The translations under genes were made by a program, and so were the position numbers. The notes beneath the pieces were generated by a model. That model was not told the DNA's origin. It searched no databases and saw only the letters and a program-made list of their open reading frames with translations. From Accumulibacter sp. (lineage in GTDB: Bacteria; Pseudomonadota; Gammaproteobacteria; Burkholderiales; Rhodocyclaceae), in assembly GCA_024235695.1 (NCBI GenBank), contig JACKLX010000011.1:83187-147186 (forward strand): a stretch of DNA of 64,000 nt. The letters are read 5' to 3'. The first letter of the stretch is position 1. Each line of letters begins with the position of its first letter. Positions 7,189-17,484 of this stretch are shown in pieces.

Positions 7189-8925
7189 ATGGCGGCAGCC
7201 GGAACCGAAACGACAGAAACAGCAGGCGCGGGCAATCCGCTGGATCGCGTTCGCGAGGCTCTGGCGCGTTTGAGCGACCGGCAGAAGGTGGTGCTGATGG
7301 TGTCGATCGCCGCCGTCTTCGCGCTGCTCGTCACCGCCGCAATGATGCTCAGACAGGGCGAGTTCAGAATTCTCTTCTCGAACGTTGGCGAGCGCGACGG
7401 CGGCGCGATCATCGCCGCACTCGAGCAGATGAACGTGCCGTACCAGTTCAGCGACTCGGGCAGCGCGATTCTCGTCCCCGGCAGCCGGGTCCACGACGTC
7501 CGCCTGCGCCTCGCCTCGCAGGGACTGCCCCGTGGCGGCGCCGTCGGCTTCGAGCTGATGGAAAGCCAGAAGTTCGGAATCAGCCAGTTTGCCGAACAGG
7601 TCAATTATCAGCGCGGTCTCGAGGGCGAACTGTCGCGAACCATCCAGTCGATTGCCGCCGTTCAGTCGGCACGCGTCCACCTGGCGATTCCGAAGCCCAG
7701 CGTCTTCCTGCGCGAAGAACTCAAGCCCTCGGCGTCGGTGCTGCTCCGCCTCTATCCCGGACGCTCGCTGGACCCGGCGCAGATCGCCGGCATCCAGAAC
7801 CTGGTCGCCGCCAGCGTGCCGCAGTTGGCGCCGACCAGCGTCACTCTGCTCGACCAGAGCGGTGCGCTGCTGTCGCAGGCGAAAAGCAAGCTGCTGGAAG
7901 CCGGTCTCGACCCAACGCAGGTGAATTACGTCCAGGAAGTCGAGGCGAGCATCATCAAGCGCGTCGAAGACATCCTGGCGCCGATCGTCGGTGCCGACAA
8001 CGCGCGCGTCCAGATCGCTGCCGACATCGACTTCTCGCAGAGCGAACAGACCGCCGAAACCCATCGACCCAACACGACACCGCCAGATATCGCCATCCGC
8101 AGCCAGCAGAGCAGCGAAACGGCGAGTACCAACGCCAGCGCGCAGGGCGTTCCCGGGGCGCTCAGCAATCAACCGCCGGTGCCGGCAAGCGCACCGCTGA
8201 CCCAGCCCGCGGTGGCTGGCGCCGGCCCCGGCTCGACGCCGGTCCAGCCACCACTGCCCGGCCAGATCAATGCGGCCGGAGTGCAGGCACCCATTGCCAG
8301 CGTCGGTCAGCCGCTCAGTACCAGCAAGAACTCGACGGTGAACTACGAGGTCGACAAGACCATCCGCCATGTCAAGCAAGCGGTCGGGACGATCAAGCGG
8401 CTGTCGGGTGCGGTGGTGATCAACCAGCGCAAGGAAATCGGCAAGGACGGCAAAGCGCTGAGCAAGCCTTTGCCGGATGCCGAGCTGAAACAGATCAGCG
8501 ATCTCGTCAAGGAAGCCATGGGTTTCAACAAGGATCGCGGCGACACCGTCTCGGTCGCCAACGCGCCGTTCACCGCGATCGACAAGACGGACGAACTGCC
8601 GCTGTGGCGTGATCCCGAAATGGTCGGCCTGGCCAAGGACCTGATCAAGTTCGGCGCGATCGCAGCAATCATCGCCTATCTCCTGCTTGGCGTCGTCCGG
8701 CCGCTGCTGAAAACCGTCCTCCCGCCCAAGCCGGTGGCCGCGGCGACGCCCGGCGGCACGATCGACCTGATGGCGGGTGATGAAGGCGGCGACGGCGAAG
8801 AGCGGGCGCCGACAGCTGGCCAGCAGCTCGAGAAGAAGCTCGCCGATGCCCGTGCGCTGGCACAGCAGGATCCCAAGGCGGTGGCCAACATCATCAGGGA
8901 ATGGATGGGCGCCAATGCCGGCTGA
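7189..8925 (+). CDS. fliF: Flagellar MS-ring protein FliF
   Basis: FliF (578 residues, normal length) forms the MS ring in the inner membrane, the base of the flagellum and housing of the export gate. Two membrane helices are visible, near residues 34-54 (VVLMVSIAAVFALLVTAAMM) and 487-507, with the periplasmic ring-building domains between them and a C-terminal FliG-binding tail (NIIREWMGANAG). The start ATG 7189 is the first possible after an in-frame stop at about 7132; its ribosome-binding site is weak. It heads the fliFGHIJKLMNOPQR run and overlaps fliG by 11 nt. Confidence 0.97.
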   Translation: MAAAGTETTETAGAGNPLDRVREALARLSDRQKVVLMVSIAAVFALLVTAAMMLRQGEFRILFSNVGERDGGAIIAALEQMNVPYQFSDSGSAILVPGSRVHDVRLRLASQGLPRGGAVGFELMESQKFGISQFAEQVNYQRGLEGELSRTIQSIAAVQSARVHLAIPKPSVFLREELKPSASVLLRLYPGRSLDPAQIAGIQNLVAASVPQLAPTSVTLLDQSGALLSQAKSKLLEAGLDPTQVNYVQEVEASIIKRVEDILAPIVGADNARVQIAADIDFSQSEQTAETHRPNTTPPDIAIRSQQSSETASTNASAQGVPGALSNQPPVPASAPLTQPAVAGAGPGSTPVQPPLPGQINAAGVQAPIASVGQPLSTSKNSTVNYEVDKTIRHVKQAVGTIKRLSGAVVINQRKEIGKDGKALSKPLPDAELKQISDLVKEAMGFNKDRGDTVSVANAPFTAIDKTDELPLWRDPEMVGLAKDLIKFGAIAAIIAYLLLGVVRPLLKTVLPPKPVAAATPGGTIDLMAGDEGGDGEERAPTAGQQLEKKLADARALAQQDPKAVANIIREWMGANAG

Positions 8926-9913
8926 CGAAGGCATAGACAAGAGCGCCATCCTGCTGATCGCGCTCGGTGAAGATTACGCCGCCGAGGTTCTCAAGCATCT
9001 GGGACCCAAGGAGGTGCAGAAACTGGGCCACGCGATGGCGGCCCTGCGTTCGGTCCCGCGGACGCGCGTCGAAGAGGTGCTCTCGGAGTTCCACACCACC
9101 GCCGAGGAATCGGCCGCAGTGAACGTCGATACCGACGCCTATGTCCGCTCGGTGCTCACCAAGGCGCTCGGCGACGACAAGGCGTCCAATCTGATCTCGC
9201 GAATCCTGCAGCCCGGCGACACCAACGGCATCGAAGGGCTCAAGTGGATGGACGCTCCGACGGTGGCCGATCTGATCAAGAACGAGCACCCACAGATCAT
9301 CGCCACGATTCTCGTTCACCTCGCCCATGACCATACCAGTGACATCCTCAACCAGTTCACCGAACGACTGCGCAACGATGTCGTCCTGCGCATCGCGACG
9401 CTCGAAGGCATTCAACCCGACGCCCTGAAGGAATTGAACGACGTCATGCTGCGCCTGCTCTCCGGCTCGGCGAGCGTCAAGCAATCGGCGATGGGTGGCG
9501 TCCGGACGGTAGCCGAAATCCTCAACTTCATGGGCACTGCCAACGAAACGTCGGTGGTCGACTCGATTCGCGAGTACGATCCGGACCTGGCGCAGAAGAT
9601 CCTCGACGAGATGTTCGTCTTCGAGAACCTGCTCGACCTTGACGATCGCGCGATCCAGCTCCTGCTGCGCGAGATACAGTCCGAATCCCTGATCCTGGCG
9701 ATGAAGGGTGCCACCGAATCGCTGCGCGACAAGATCTTCAAGAACATGTCGCAACGCGCTTCGGAAATGCTGCGCGAAGATCTCGACTCGCGTGGTCCGG
9801 TGCGCCTCTCCGAAGTCGAAGCCGAGCAGAAGGAGATCCTCAAGATCGTCCGCCGACTCGCCGACGAAGGCCAGATCGTGCTCGGCGGCGCCGGTGGGGA
9901 GGAAATGGTCTGA
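8915..9913 (+). CDS. fliG: Flagellar motor switch protein FliG
   Basis: FliG (332 residues) sits on the cytosolic face of the MS ring, transmits torque from the stator and changes rotation direction. The N, middle (EHPQIIATILVHL, containing the EHPQ motif) and C-terminal domains are all present. The C-terminal domain carries the charged torque helix (LLLREIQSESLILAMKGA followed by ENMSQRA-like KNMSQRASEML). The start ATG 8915 overlaps the fliF end by 11 nt, and the longer frame upstream runs through fliF coding sequence. Confidence 0.97.
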   Translation: MPADEGIDKSAILLIALGEDYAAEVLKHLGPKEVQKLGHAMAALRSVPRTRVEEVLSEFHTTAEESAAVNVDTDAYVRSVLTKALGDDKASNLISRILQPGDTNGIEGLKWMDAPTVADLIKNEHPQIIATILVHLAHDHTSDILNQFTERLRNDVVLRIATLEGIQPDALKELNDVMLRLLSGSASVKQSAMGGVRTVAEILNFMGTANETSVVDSIREYDPDLAQKILDEMFVFENLLDLDDRAIQLLLREIQSESLILAMKGATESLRDKIFKNMSQRASEMLREDLDSRGPVRLSEVEAEQKEILKIVRRLADEGQIVLGGAGGEEMV

Positions 9914-10008
9914 GCGCAAATGGCAGCGAGGAGCGAGTAGGTGAGTGAGCAGCACAATGAACTGGCCTTGCCGCCGACCAGCGTAGCAGCGATGAGCGTG
10001 CATCGGCG

Positions 10009-10767
10009 ATGAGCGATTTCATCCCCAAGGAAAAGCTGACCGCCTACCAGCGCTGGGAAGTCGCCGCTTTCGACGAGGATAGAAAGGTCACCGCCGAGTC
10101 GCCGCCGGCCGCCCGGCAAGCTGAAGATCAGCCGCTCGCAGCTCCGCCCGTCGAAACGGCCAGCGAACAGGAGAACCCGTCGCCCGAACCGCCGCTTGTG
10201 CTGCCGACCGCCGAGGCGATCGAGACCATGCATCGCGAGGCGCACGAGGCCGGCTATGCCGCGGGTTACCAGGAGGGGATTGCCGCAGCGCAGTCGTCCG
10301 CCGAGGCGATTTCGACGCTGATGGACAACCTCCAGCAGGCACTGGCCGGCATCGACCAGACAGTCGCCGAGCAGTTGCTGGCGCTGGCCATCGAAGTCGC
10401 CAGCCAGGTACTTCGCCAGAGCCTCAAGGTGCAGCCGGAACTGCTGTTGCCGGTCGTCAGGGAAGCGGTCACCACGCTTCACCCCCATCACGGACAGCCA
10501 CTGCTGTTCATCCACCCCGTTGACGCCGCCCTGGTACGCGGCCAACTCGGCGATCAACTCGCGCATGTCAATTGGCGGATCGTCGAAGACGCGACGCTGA
10601 CGCCTGGCGGCTGTCGCGTCGAACTCGGTGCCAGCGAAGTGGACGCCAGCCTCGAAACCCGCTGGCGCCGGGTCATCGAAAACATCGGCATCAGTCAGGA
10701 CTGGCTGGAAGCGCAGGCGGGTGAGACGAACGCGAACGCCGGCGAGCGCCGGCTGGGCTCGCGGTGA
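10009..10767 (+). CDS. fliH: Flagellar export regulator FliH
   Basis: FliH (252 residues) binds FliI and holds the export ATPase in check and near the C ring. Residues 20-65 are Pro/Ala/Glu-rich and disordered. The Gly-rich helix repeats typical of FliH are short here ([18 protein letters not shown]). The C-terminal domain (about 120-230) is related to the V/F-ATPase peripheral stalk and ends in the conserved [23 protein letters not shown] 95-bp gap separates it from fliG, and its last 4 nt overlap the GTG start of fliI. Confidence 0.93.
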   Translation: MSDFIPKEKLTAYQRWEVAAFDEDRKVTAESPPAARQAEDQPLAAPPVETASEQENPSPEPPLVLPTAEAIETMHREAHEAGYAAGYQEGIAAAQSSAEAISTLMDNLQQALAGIDQTVAEQLLALAIEVASQVLRQSLKVQPELLLPVVREAVTTLHPHHGQPLLFIHPVDAALVRGQLGDQLAHVNWRIVEDATLTPGGCRVELGASEVDASLETRWRRVIENIGISQDWLEAQAGETNANAGERRLGSR

Positions 10768-12182
10768 GCGAACTCTCCGAAAACCCGCACACCGCTGCCT
10801 GGCGCCGCTTTCTCGAGGGCTGCGGACAGGCTGCCAGCCAGGTCAATTCCTTGCTGCCAAGCGGTCACCTGACGCGCATCAATGGACTCGTCATGGAGGC
10901 TTCGGGCCTGCGCCTGCCGCTCGGCAGTTCATGCCGGATCATTCCTCCCGGTGGCTCGCCGATCGAAGCCGAAGTGGTCGGCTTCAACGGCGAACGACTC
11001 TTCCTGATGCCCTCGGAAGATGTCTATGGCCTGCCACCGGGCGCCCGCGTGGTCGCCCTCGAGACGCCGAAACGGCCACCGCGAATCGATCGGCCGCAGC
11101 CCGCACGCCGCCGCTCAATCGACCGGGCAAAGCTGGTGCCGGTCGGCGAGTCGCTGCTCGGACGCGTCCTCGACGGCGCCGGCCGACCGCTCGACAGGCT
11201 CGGCCCGCTGGACGCCGGATCGCTTCGCCCGCTGCAGAGCCGGCCGGTCAACCCGATGTCGAGGGCGCCGATCGAACAGGTGCTCGACGTCGGCGTGCGG
11301 GCGATCAACGCCTTGCTCTGCGTCGGCCGGGGCCAACGGATGGGGCTCTTTGCCGGATCGGGTGTCGGCAAGAGCGTGCTGCTCGGGATGATGGCCCGCT
11401 ACACCGAGGCCGACGTGATCGTCGTCGGCTTGATCGGCGAGCGCGGTCGCGAAGTCAAGGAATTCATCGAACAGATCCTCGGCGAAGAAGGTCTGCGCCG
11501 CTCGGTGGTGGTCGCCGCACCAGCCGACGTCAGCCCGCTGATGCGTCTGCAGGGTGCGGCCTACGCGACCTGCATTGCCGAGTACTTTCGCGATCGCGGC
11601 CAGCATGTCCTGCTGATCATGGATTCGCTGACCCGTTACGCCATGGCACAGCGCGAGATCGCGCTGGCCATCGGCGAGCCGCCGGTCACCCGTGGCTACC
11701 CACCGTCGGTCTTCGCCCGCCTGCCGCAGTTGGTCGAACGTGCCGGCAACGGTGCCGACGGCGGCGGTTCGATTACCGGCTTCTACACGGTCCTCGCCGA
11801 AGGCGACGACCAGCAGGATCCGATCGCCGATTCGGCACGCGCGATTCTCGACGGTCACATCGTCTTGTCGCGAACACTGGCCGATGCCGGTCACTATCCG
11901 GCGATCGACATCGAACAATCGATCTCGCGGGCGATGGTCAATCTCGTCAGCCCGTCGCATCTCGAGCAGATCCGGCGATTCAAGAACCTCTTTTCCCGCT
12001 ACCAGCGCTCGCGCGACCTGATCAGTGTCGGCGCCTATGCGGCTGGTTCAGACCTGCAACTCGACCAGGCGATCGCCATCTATCCGAGCTTTGAGGTACT
12101 GTTGCAGCAAAGCCTGGCGCAGAGAGCGGATTTCGACAGCAGCGTCGGCCAACTGCACGCCTTGTTTGCCGCCAACGGCTGA
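10764..12182 (+). CDS. fliI: Flagellum-specific ATPase FliI
   Basis: FliI (472 residues) is the F1-beta-like ATPase that energises substrate loading at the flagellar type III export gate. Walker A GSGVGKS lies near residue 200, Walker B in [17 protein letters not shown], and the family motif [14 protein letters not shown] is present. The GTG start at 10764 overlaps the fliH stop (GTGA), a common translational-coupling arrangement in this operon. Confidence 0.97.
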   Translation: MSELSENPHTAAWRRFLEGCGQAASQVNSLLPSGHLTRINGLVMEASGLRLPLGSSCRIIPPGGSPIEAEVVGFNGERLFLMPSEDVYGLPPGARVVALETPKRPPRIDRPQPARRRSIDRAKLVPVGESLLGRVLDGAGRPLDRLGPLDAGSLRPLQSRPVNPMSRAPIEQVLDVGVRAINALLCVGRGQRMGLFAGSGVGKSVLLGMMARYTEADVIVVGLIGERGREVKEFIEQILGEEGLRRSVVVAAPADVSPLMRLQGAAYATCIAEYFRDRGQHVLLIMDSLTRYAMAQREIALAIGEPPVTRGYPPSVFARLPQLVERAGNGADGGGSITGFYTVLAEGDDQQDPIADSARAILDGHIVLSRTLADAGHYPAIDIEQSISRAMVNLVSPSHLEQIRRFKNLFSRYQRSRDLISVGAYAAGSDLQLDQAIAIYPSFEVLLQQSLAQRADFDSSVGQLHALFAANG

Positions 12183-12261
12183 ACTGCCGCGCGTCGGGAT
12201 ATCATCGCGACATCGTCACCCTGTCGTCGCTGCGGCGACGCCATGACCGGTCCAACCGCCC

Positions 12262-12708
12262 GTGCCCAGACCCTTCTCCCTGCAAACCGTGCTCGACCTG
12301 ATGCAGGATCGCAGCGATGAGGCGACACGAGCTCTCGCGCAGCTGATCGCTGCCGAACGCGATGCCCGGAACAGGCTCGAGATGCTCCAGCAATACCGGG
12401 ACGAATACCGCGAGCGCTTCCGGCAAGCGGCGCAAAACGGACTGCGGCAGAGCGAATGGCGCAACTACCACGAGTTCCTCAATCGCCTCGACGAGGCCAT
12501 CACGCAGCAGGTCGCGACCGTCACCCGGCAGGCGACGTACACCGCCGCCGGCCAGGAAAGGTGGCAACACCAGCGGACCCGGCTGCAGGCCTTTGATGCG
12601 CTGCACGAACGCCATCGCGCCAGCGAAGCGCGGCGTGAACTTCGCCAGGAGCAAAAGGCGCAGGACGAGTTCGCCGCTCGCCGAACGGACGACGACGAGA
12701 AGCACTGA
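12262..12708 (+). CDS. fliJ: Flagellar export chaperone FliJ
   Basis: FliJ (148 residues, normal size) is a two-helix antiparallel coiled coil that enters the FliI hexamer and helps cycle chaperones at the export gate. The sequence is almost wholly charged and helical (LIAAERDARNRLEMLQQYRDEY, then the Arg/Glu-rich C-terminal helix). GTG 12262 is the likely start; 79 bp separate it from fliI. Recognised from its coiled-coil pattern and its place between fliI and fliK. Confidence 0.9.
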   Translation: MPRPFSLQTVLDLMQDRSDEATRALAQLIAAERDARNRLEMLQQYRDEYRERFRQAAQNGLRQSEWRNYHEFLNRLDEAITQQVATVTRQATYTAAGQERWQHQRTRLQAFDALHERHRASEARRELRQEQKAQDEFAARRTDDDEKH

Positions 12709-12767
12709 TTCACTTCAGGCACGCAATTTGCTTGAATTCCGGCAGCACCCGCCGGAGAGCATTGACC

Positions 12768-13835
12768 ATGAGCATCACGATCGTCGCAAGTTTCCTGAAA
12801 CCACCCGCTCCGGCGACCACTGCCGAGGGTATTGCCGCTGGTTCGGCGCTCGCCGACGGCAGTGGTGGCGGCCTCGACTTCGCCAGCGTGCTGCTCGGCC
12901 TGCCGCCCAAGGCGAGCGTCGTGCCGGCGACTGAAGAAACCCCGCCAGCCAGCACGACGGCGGCGGGCGAGGCCGACCCGCCGCTCGGCGAAGCGCAGTT
13001 CCTGACGGTCCTCGACCTCAGGCAGGTCAACACGCCGATCGCGCCGACGGCCCAGAGTCCGCTCGAACCGCGACTTGCCGGCGAAGGCGAGTTCGCCAGG
13101 GTCTCGCGGATCGCCGGCAAGGCACCGGCGGTCACCTCTGCGACAGCGACGACGCCGACCCCGACGGCGGATCCGAAACCCGGCCTTGTGATCGATGACG
13201 GCTCAGCGGCATCAACGGCAGTGGGCGGCGACGGCAAGGCGGCAAATTTTGCCGTTGCCGCCGTCGCTGCCGCACAGACCTCTGGCCGCGTCGATCCGAA
13301 GGTCGTCGAAGCCGCCCCGCCAAGCAGCAATCTGGCCACTCTCGCGGCGACACCGCACGCGCAAACGGCCACGGCAGTGCCCGCGGATCTCGCGTCAAGC
13401 CTCCACACACCGCTCCGTGACCCGTCCTGGGCCGGCGATTTCGGCCAGAAGCTGTTGTGGTTCGCCAGCAATGACAAGCAGTTCGCGCAAATGACGCTCA
13501 ATCCGCCACAACTCGGGTCGCTGGAGGTCACGCTGAAGCTCGACAAGGATGGCGCCAATGCGCATTTCTTCTCGGCGAACGCCGATGTTCGCGGCGCCAT
13601 CGAAAACGCCCTGCCGCGACTGCGCGAGATGTTCTCGACGGCGGGAATCGAACTGGCGCAGGTCAGTGTTGGCAGCGAATCGTCCCGCCAGCCGGGCGGC
13701 GGCCAGCACCCGCCAGCGCAGCCGCCCCACCCGCTCGGCGATGGGTCTATACTTGCGACTGATTCCGTCGGCGGCTTCTCCGGCCACGAGGTCGCCATGG
13801 CGGGCGGCAGCGCGCTGATCGACATCTTCGCCTAA
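12768..13835 (+). CDS. fliK: Flagellar hook-length control protein FliK
   Basis: FliK (355 residues) measures hook length and switches export specificity. The long Ala/Pro/Thr-rich N-terminal part (about 1-225) is the disordered ruler. The C-terminal switch domain (about 235-320) carries the diagnostic MTLNPPQLGSLEVTLKLD and HFFSANADVRGAIENALPRL. ATG 12768 with GGAGAG nearby is chosen over an in-frame TTG at 12732. It is flanked by fliJ and fliL. Confidence 0.93.
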   Translation: MSITIVASFLKPPAPATTAEGIAAGSALADGSGGGLDFASVLLGLPPKASVVPATEETPPASTTAAGEADPPLGEAQFLTVLDLRQVNTPIAPTAQSPLEPRLAGEGEFARVSRIAGKAPAVTSATATTPTPTADPKPGLVIDDGSAASTAVGGDGKAANFAVAAVAAAQTSGRVDPKVVEAAPPSSNLATLAATPHAQTATAVPADLASSLHTPLRDPSWAGDFGQKLLWFASNDKQFAQMTLNPPQLGSLEVTLKLDKDGANAHFFSANADVRGAIENALPRLREMFSTAGIELAQVSVGSESSRQPGGGQHPPAQPPHPLGDGSILATDSVGGFSGHEVAMAGGSALIDIFA

Positions 13836-13921
13836 CGCCTGTCGCCCGCGTGCGCGACCATGCGCTGGTCCGGGACCAGAGAACAAACGACAAACAGGAC
13901 AATCAGGGAGACAGGTGCTGA

Positions 13922-14476
13922 ATGGCCAATGATGCAAAGTCCGCAGCCGAAAGCGCGAGCGCCGCGCCAGCGAAAAGCAGCAAGAAACTGCTGATCATCA
14001 TTGTCGCCCTGCTGGTGCTGGTACTCGGCCTTGGTGGAGTGGGTGCCTTCCTGCTGCTGAAACCGGCTCCGGAGTACGACGAGGAGCATGGCGAAGCCGC
14101 CGTTGAAAGGTCCGGGCCAGTCAAGAAGAAGAAGGCCGCGCGCGACGGCCCGCCGATCTACGTCGCCATGGACGCATTCACCGTCAATCTCGTGCCGGAA
14201 AACGGCGACCAGTTCCTGCAGCTGATCATTTCGGTCGAAGTCGACGATGGGCAGACCGACGAACAGCTCAAGCAGTACATGCCCAAGCTGCGCAACGATC
14301 TGACCTTGCTGCTGTCGAGCAAGAAGGCGTCCGAGCTGATCACCACTGAAGGCAAGCGGAACCTGGCGCAGGAAATCAGGGAGCAGATGAATGGCGTTCT
14401 CGACCCTGCCGGCAAAGGCAAGAAGCGTGAGTGGCCGATCAGGGAAGTCCTGTTCACCTCTTTCATCATTCAGTGA
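13922..14476 (+). CDS. fliL: Flagellar basal body-associated protein FliL
   Basis: FliL (184 residues) is an inner-membrane protein that surrounds and supports the stator. A single membrane helix (KLLIIIVALLVLVLGLGGVG, near residues 21-42) follows a short cytosolic N terminus, then a Lys-rich linker and a periplasmic stomatin/SPFH-like domain ending REVLFTSFIIQ. GGGAGACAGG precedes ATG 13922. It lies 7 bp before fliM. A short CTGGTC/GACCAG hairpin lies in the fliK-fliL gap (13865-13879). Confidence 0.94.
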   Translation: MANDAKSAAESASAAPAKSSKKLLIIIVALLVLVLGLGGVGAFLLLKPAPEYDEEHGEAAVERSGPVKKKKAARDGPPIYVAMDAFTVNLVPENGDQFLQLIISVEVDDGQTDEQLKQYMPKLRNDLTLLLSSKKASELITTEGKRNLAQEIREQMNGVLDPAGKGKKREWPIREVLFTSFIIQ

Positions 14477-14482
14477 GCGACG

Positions 14483-15487
14483 ATGAGCGCCGATTTCCTC
14501 TCCCAGGATGAAGTCGACGCCCTGCTCAAGGGCGTCAGCGGCGAAGCCGACGAACAGGAGCCGGTCGAGGATGTTGGCGATGGTGCGCGTCCTTACAACC
14601 TCGGGACGCAGGAGCGGATCGTCCGCGGGCGGATGCCGACGCTCGAACTGGTCAACGAACGCTTCGCCCGTTATCTGCGCATCGGTCTGTTCAATTACAT
14701 GCATCGCAGCACCGAGATCTCGGTCGGCTCGATACGCGTCCAGAAATACAGCGAGTTCACCCGCAACCTGGTGGTGCCAACCAACCTCAACCTGGTTACC
14801 GCCAAGTCGCTGCGTGGCACGGCATTGTTCGTCTTCGACCCCAGCCTGGTGTTCCTGGTGGTGGACAACATGTTCGGCGGCGACGGTCGTTTCCACACTC
14901 GCGTCGAAGGCCGGGACTTCACGGCGACCGAGCAACGGATCATCCAGGGACTGCTGGCAGTGGTGTTCAACGAGTATTCCCGCTCGTGGAAGCCGGTATA
15001 TGACATGAGCTTCGAGTACGTCCGGTCGGAGATGAATTCGCAATTCGCGAACATCGCGACACCCTCCGAAATAGTCATCTCGACGACCTTTTCGCTGGAG
15101 TTCGGCGGCTCGAGCGCCGACATGCACATCTGCTTCCCGTACGCGATGATCGAACCGATTCGTGATCTGCTGTACAGCGCCATGCAGAGCGACCAGCTGT
15201 CGACCGACCGGCGCTGGATCATCATGTTGCGCAAGCAACTGAAGAACGCCGAGGTGGAAATCACCGCCAAGCTGGCAACGACCAGCGTCACCCTTCGCCA
15301 GATTCTGAAGATGAAGGTCGGCGATGTCATTCCCCTGGACATCCCCGACAAGATCGTCGCCCAGGTTGACGACGTACCGGTTATGGAATGCCACTACGGG
15401 CAGCAGGATGGTCAGTACGCTCTCAAGATCGACCGCTTCATCGCCGCCGAGAACGAGCACACCCCTGTCGGAGAAAGCAATGGATAA
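14483..15487 (+). CDS. fliM: Flagellar motor switch protein FliM
   Basis: FliM (334 residues) forms the middle of the C ring and binds CheY-P to reverse rotation. The N-terminal CheY-binding peptide is present as LSQDEVDALLKGV. The middle CheC-like domain contains the GGxG turn (NMFGGDGRFHTRVEGRDFT) and the C-terminal SpoA domain ends in the FliN-contacting region. It overlaps fliN by 8 nt, giving coupled synthesis of the two C-ring partners. Confidence 0.97.
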   Translation: MSADFLSQDEVDALLKGVSGEADEQEPVEDVGDGARPYNLGTQERIVRGRMPTLELVNERFARYLRIGLFNYMHRSTEISVGSIRVQKYSEFTRNLVVPTNLNLVTAKSLRGTALFVFDPSLVFLVVDNMFGGDGRFHTRVEGRDFTATEQRIIQGLLAVVFNEYSRSWKPVYDMSFEYVRSEMNSQFANIATPSEIVISTTFSLEFGGSSADMHICFPYAMIEPIRDLLYSAMQSDQLSTDRRWIIMLRKQLKNAEVEITAKLATTSVTLRQILKMKVGDVIPLDIPDKIVAQVDDVPVMECHYGQQDGQYALKIDRFIAAENEHTPVGESNG

Positions 15488-15917
15488 GGAAGAAACGGAC
15501 GATTTCGATAGCGCCGCCGGTGACAGCAGCGCCGACGACGATTGGGCAGCGGCGATGGCCGAACAGGCGATGGCCGAGTCGACTCCCGCCGGCAACGCGC
15601 AGGCCGCCAATATCTTCCCGAGCTTCGACGAGCCGGGAAACAAGGCCTCGCTGATGAACGAACTCGACATGATCCTGGATATTCCGGTACAGATCGCCGT
15701 CGAGCTCGGGCGTACCAAGATCACCATCAAGAATCTGCTGCAACTGGCGCATGGCTCGGTCGTCGAACTCGACGCGATGGCCGGCGAACCGATGAGCGTC
15801 TTCGTCAATGGCACGCTGATCGCCCAGGGTGAGGTGGTGGTGGTCAATGACAAGTTCGGCATCCGGCTGACCGACATCGTCACCCCGTCCGAGCGGGCCC
15901 GCAAGATCGGCCACTGA
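15480..15917 (+). CDS. fliN: Flagellar motor switch protein FliN
   Basis: FliN (145 residues) forms the base of the C ring and docks the FliH-FliI complex. An acidic, Ala-rich N-terminal extension (about 1-55) precedes the SpoA domain with the signature LDIPVQIAVELGRTKITIKN and the conserved VNGTLIAQGEVVVVNDKFGIRLTDI. The start ATG 15480 overlaps the fliM end; a longer frame upstream lies inside fliM and is not used. Confidence 0.96.
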   Translation: MDKEETDDFDSAAGDSSADDDWAAAMAEQAMAESTPAGNAQAANIFPSFDEPGNKASLMNELDMILDIPVQIAVELGRTKITIKNLLQLAHGSVVELDAMAGEPMSVFVNGTLIAQGEVVVVNDKFGIRLTDIVTPSERARKIGH

Positions 15918-15961
15918 GTCGGGCAGCACCCTTGCCGGCGTCGCCCCGCCGATGCGACGTT

Positions 15962-15989
15962 TGATCTTCCTCGCGCTTGCTTTAAGATA
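15962..15989 (+). promoter_or_regulatory. Possible sigma-70-like promoter before fliO
   Basis: TTGATC (15962) and TAAGAT (15984) are spaced 16 nt, each matching 4 of 6 consensus bases, within the 102-bp gap between fliN and fliO. An internal promoter here is plausible but weakly supported. Confidence 0.25.
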
Positions 15990-16019
15990 GCGACCAGCCC
16001 ACCGCGCCGGCCGACACTC

Positions 16020-16472
16020 TTGCTGCGACCTCTCGAATCCATTGCATTCCCACCGCTACGCCGCGTGAGCAGCCTGCCGTTCGCGCTCTTTTCGAGCAGC
16101 GTTCTGGCGCAGGCGGCGGTGCCCGAAGCACCGGGCCTTTCGGCCAGCGCGCTGCTGCAAACGGCGCTCGCCCTGGCCTTGGTCGTCGGCATCCTGTTTC
16201 TTGCCGCTTACCTGCTGCGCAAGCTCAATGGTGGTCGCGGCTTCGGTAACAGCGGCCCGCTGCGGGTCGTCGGCGGACTGATGATCGGCACGCGGGAGCG
16301 GATCGTTCTCGTCGAGATCGACGATACCTGGATCGTCGTTGGCCTGGTACCGGGCCAGATCCGCACCCTGCACACCTTGCCGAAGGGCCAGCTGCCGCCG
16401 GCTGGCGATGGCGAGCGGCCGTTCGCCCAGTGGCTGAAGCAGATTGCCGAGCGCAAGAATGAAGCCCGCTGA
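16020..16472 (+). CDS. fliO: Flagellar biosynthetic protein FliO
   Basis: FliO (150 residues) is a membrane scaffold needed to assemble the FliP-FliQ-FliR export gate. A hydrophobic N-terminal leader ([15 protein letters not shown]) is followed by one membrane helix ([22 protein letters not shown], near residues 46-66), then a cytosolic domain ([21 protein letters not shown]). The TTG start at 16020 is uncertain: the in-frame GTG at 16065 would give a normal signal-peptide start. It overlaps fliP by 14 nt. Confidence 0.88.
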   Translation: MLRPLESIAFPPLRRVSSLPFALFSSSVLAQAAVPEAPGLSASALLQTALALALVVGILFLAAYLLRKLNGGRGFGNSGPLRVVGGLMIGTRERIVLVEIDDTWIVVGLVPGQIRTLHTLPKGQLPPAGDGERPFAQWLKQIAERKNEAR

Positions 16473-17211
16473 GCTCGCTCGCGGCGTCGTTCTGCTCGCC
16501 TTGCTGGCGCCGCTGGCGGCCTGGGCCCAGGCTGGCGGCCTGCCGGCACTGACCAGCACGCCGGGCGCCGGCGGCAGCCAGACCTACACGCTGTCGATCC
16601 AGACGCTGCTGACGCTGACGGCGCTGACCTTCATCCCGGCAGCGCTGCTGATGATGACCAGCTTCACGCGGATCATCATCGTCCTCTCGCTGCTGCGGCA
16701 CGCGCTCGGCACGCAGACTTCGCCACCGAACCAGGTCCTCGTCGGGCTGTCGCTGTTCCTGACCTTCTTCATCATGTCGCCGGTGCTCGACAGCATCTAC
16801 AGCGAGGCCTATCTGCCGCTGTCGGAGAACCGGATCACCTACGTCCAGGCGATCGAGCGAGGCGCCGTACCGCTCCGCAAGTTCATGCTCAAACAGACCC
16901 GCGAGTCGGATATCGCGTTGTTCGCACGGATGACCAACGCCCCCCGCTTCCAGTCGGCCGACGACATCCCGATGCGGCTGCTGATCCCGGCGTTCGCGAC
17001 CAGCGAATTGAAGACCGCCTTTCAGATCGGCTTCATCATCTTCATCCCCTTCCTGATCGTCGACATGGTCGTCGCCAGCGTGCTGATGTCGATGGGGATG
17101 ATGATGATGTCGCCGGTGATGATTGCCCTGCCCTTCAAGCTGATGCTGTTCGTTCTGGTCGACGGCTGGCACTTGATCCTCGGCTCGCTGGTCGCGAGCT
17201 TTGCCACGTGA
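16459..17211 (+). CDS. fliP: Flagellar export gate protein FliP
   Basis: FliP (250 residues) forms, with FliQ and FliR, the core helical export gate inside the MS ring. A cleavable signal peptide ([16 protein letters not shown]) is followed by membrane helices with the family signature [27 protein letters not shown] and, later, [19 protein letters not shown] (each shown here as parts of longer conserved blocks). ATG 16459 is preferred to the in-frame TTG 16444. Its stop overlaps the fliQ GTG start by 4 nt. Confidence 0.97.
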   Translation: MKPAELARGVVLLALLAPLAAWAQAGGLPALTSTPGAGGSQTYTLSIQTLLTLTALTFIPAALLMMTSFTRIIIVLSLLRHALGTQTSPPNQVLVGLSLFLTFFIMSPVLDSIYSEAYLPLSENRITYVQAIERGAVPLRKFMLKQTRESDIALFARMTNAPRFQSADDIPMRLLIPAFATSELKTAFQIGFIIFIPFLIVDMVVASVLMSMGMMMMSPVMIALPFKLMLFVLVDGWHLILGSLVASFAT

Positions 17212-17477
17212 CGCCTGAACTGGTCATGGATGTCGGGCGTCAGGCGGTCGAGATGACCTTGCTGCTGGGCGCGCCGCTGTTGCTGGCGGCGCTGCTGATC
17301 GGCCTGATCGTCAGCATCTTTCAGGCAGCGACCCAGATCAACGAGCAGACCCTGTCGTTCATTCCCAAGCTGGTAGGTGTCTTCCTGACCCTTCTTCTGG
17401 CCGGTCCGTGGATGCTCGAGATGATGGTCGAATATGTTCGGCGACTGTTCGAAAGCATCCCGCTGCTGATCGGCTGA
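17208..17477 (+). CDS. fliQ: Flagellar export gate protein FliQ
   Basis: FliQ (89 residues, standard length) is a two-helix membrane protein of the export gate, with four copies packing around the FliP-FliR core. Helices lie near residues 16-38 ([19 protein letters not shown]) and 50-72, with the conserved [17 protein letters not shown] between them. The start is GTG 17208, overlapping the fliP stop. Seven bp separate it from fliR. Confidence 0.96.
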   Translation: MTPELVMDVGRQAVEMTLLLGAPLLLAALLIGLIVSIFQAATQINEQTLSFIPKLVGVFLTLLLAGPWMLEMMVEYVRRLFESIPLLIG

Positions 17478-17484
17478 ACGATCG

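Noticed and set aside
7077-8612. 511-codon plus frame overlapping fliF
   Set aside because: Same strand, different frame, Arg-rich; FliF is unmistakable in the other frame.
13832-16192. 786-codon minus frame opposite fliL, fliM and fliN
   Set aside because: It lies wholly antisense to clear flagellar genes. Long antisense frames are expected from the codon bias of GC-rich DNA, and the product shows no family motif.
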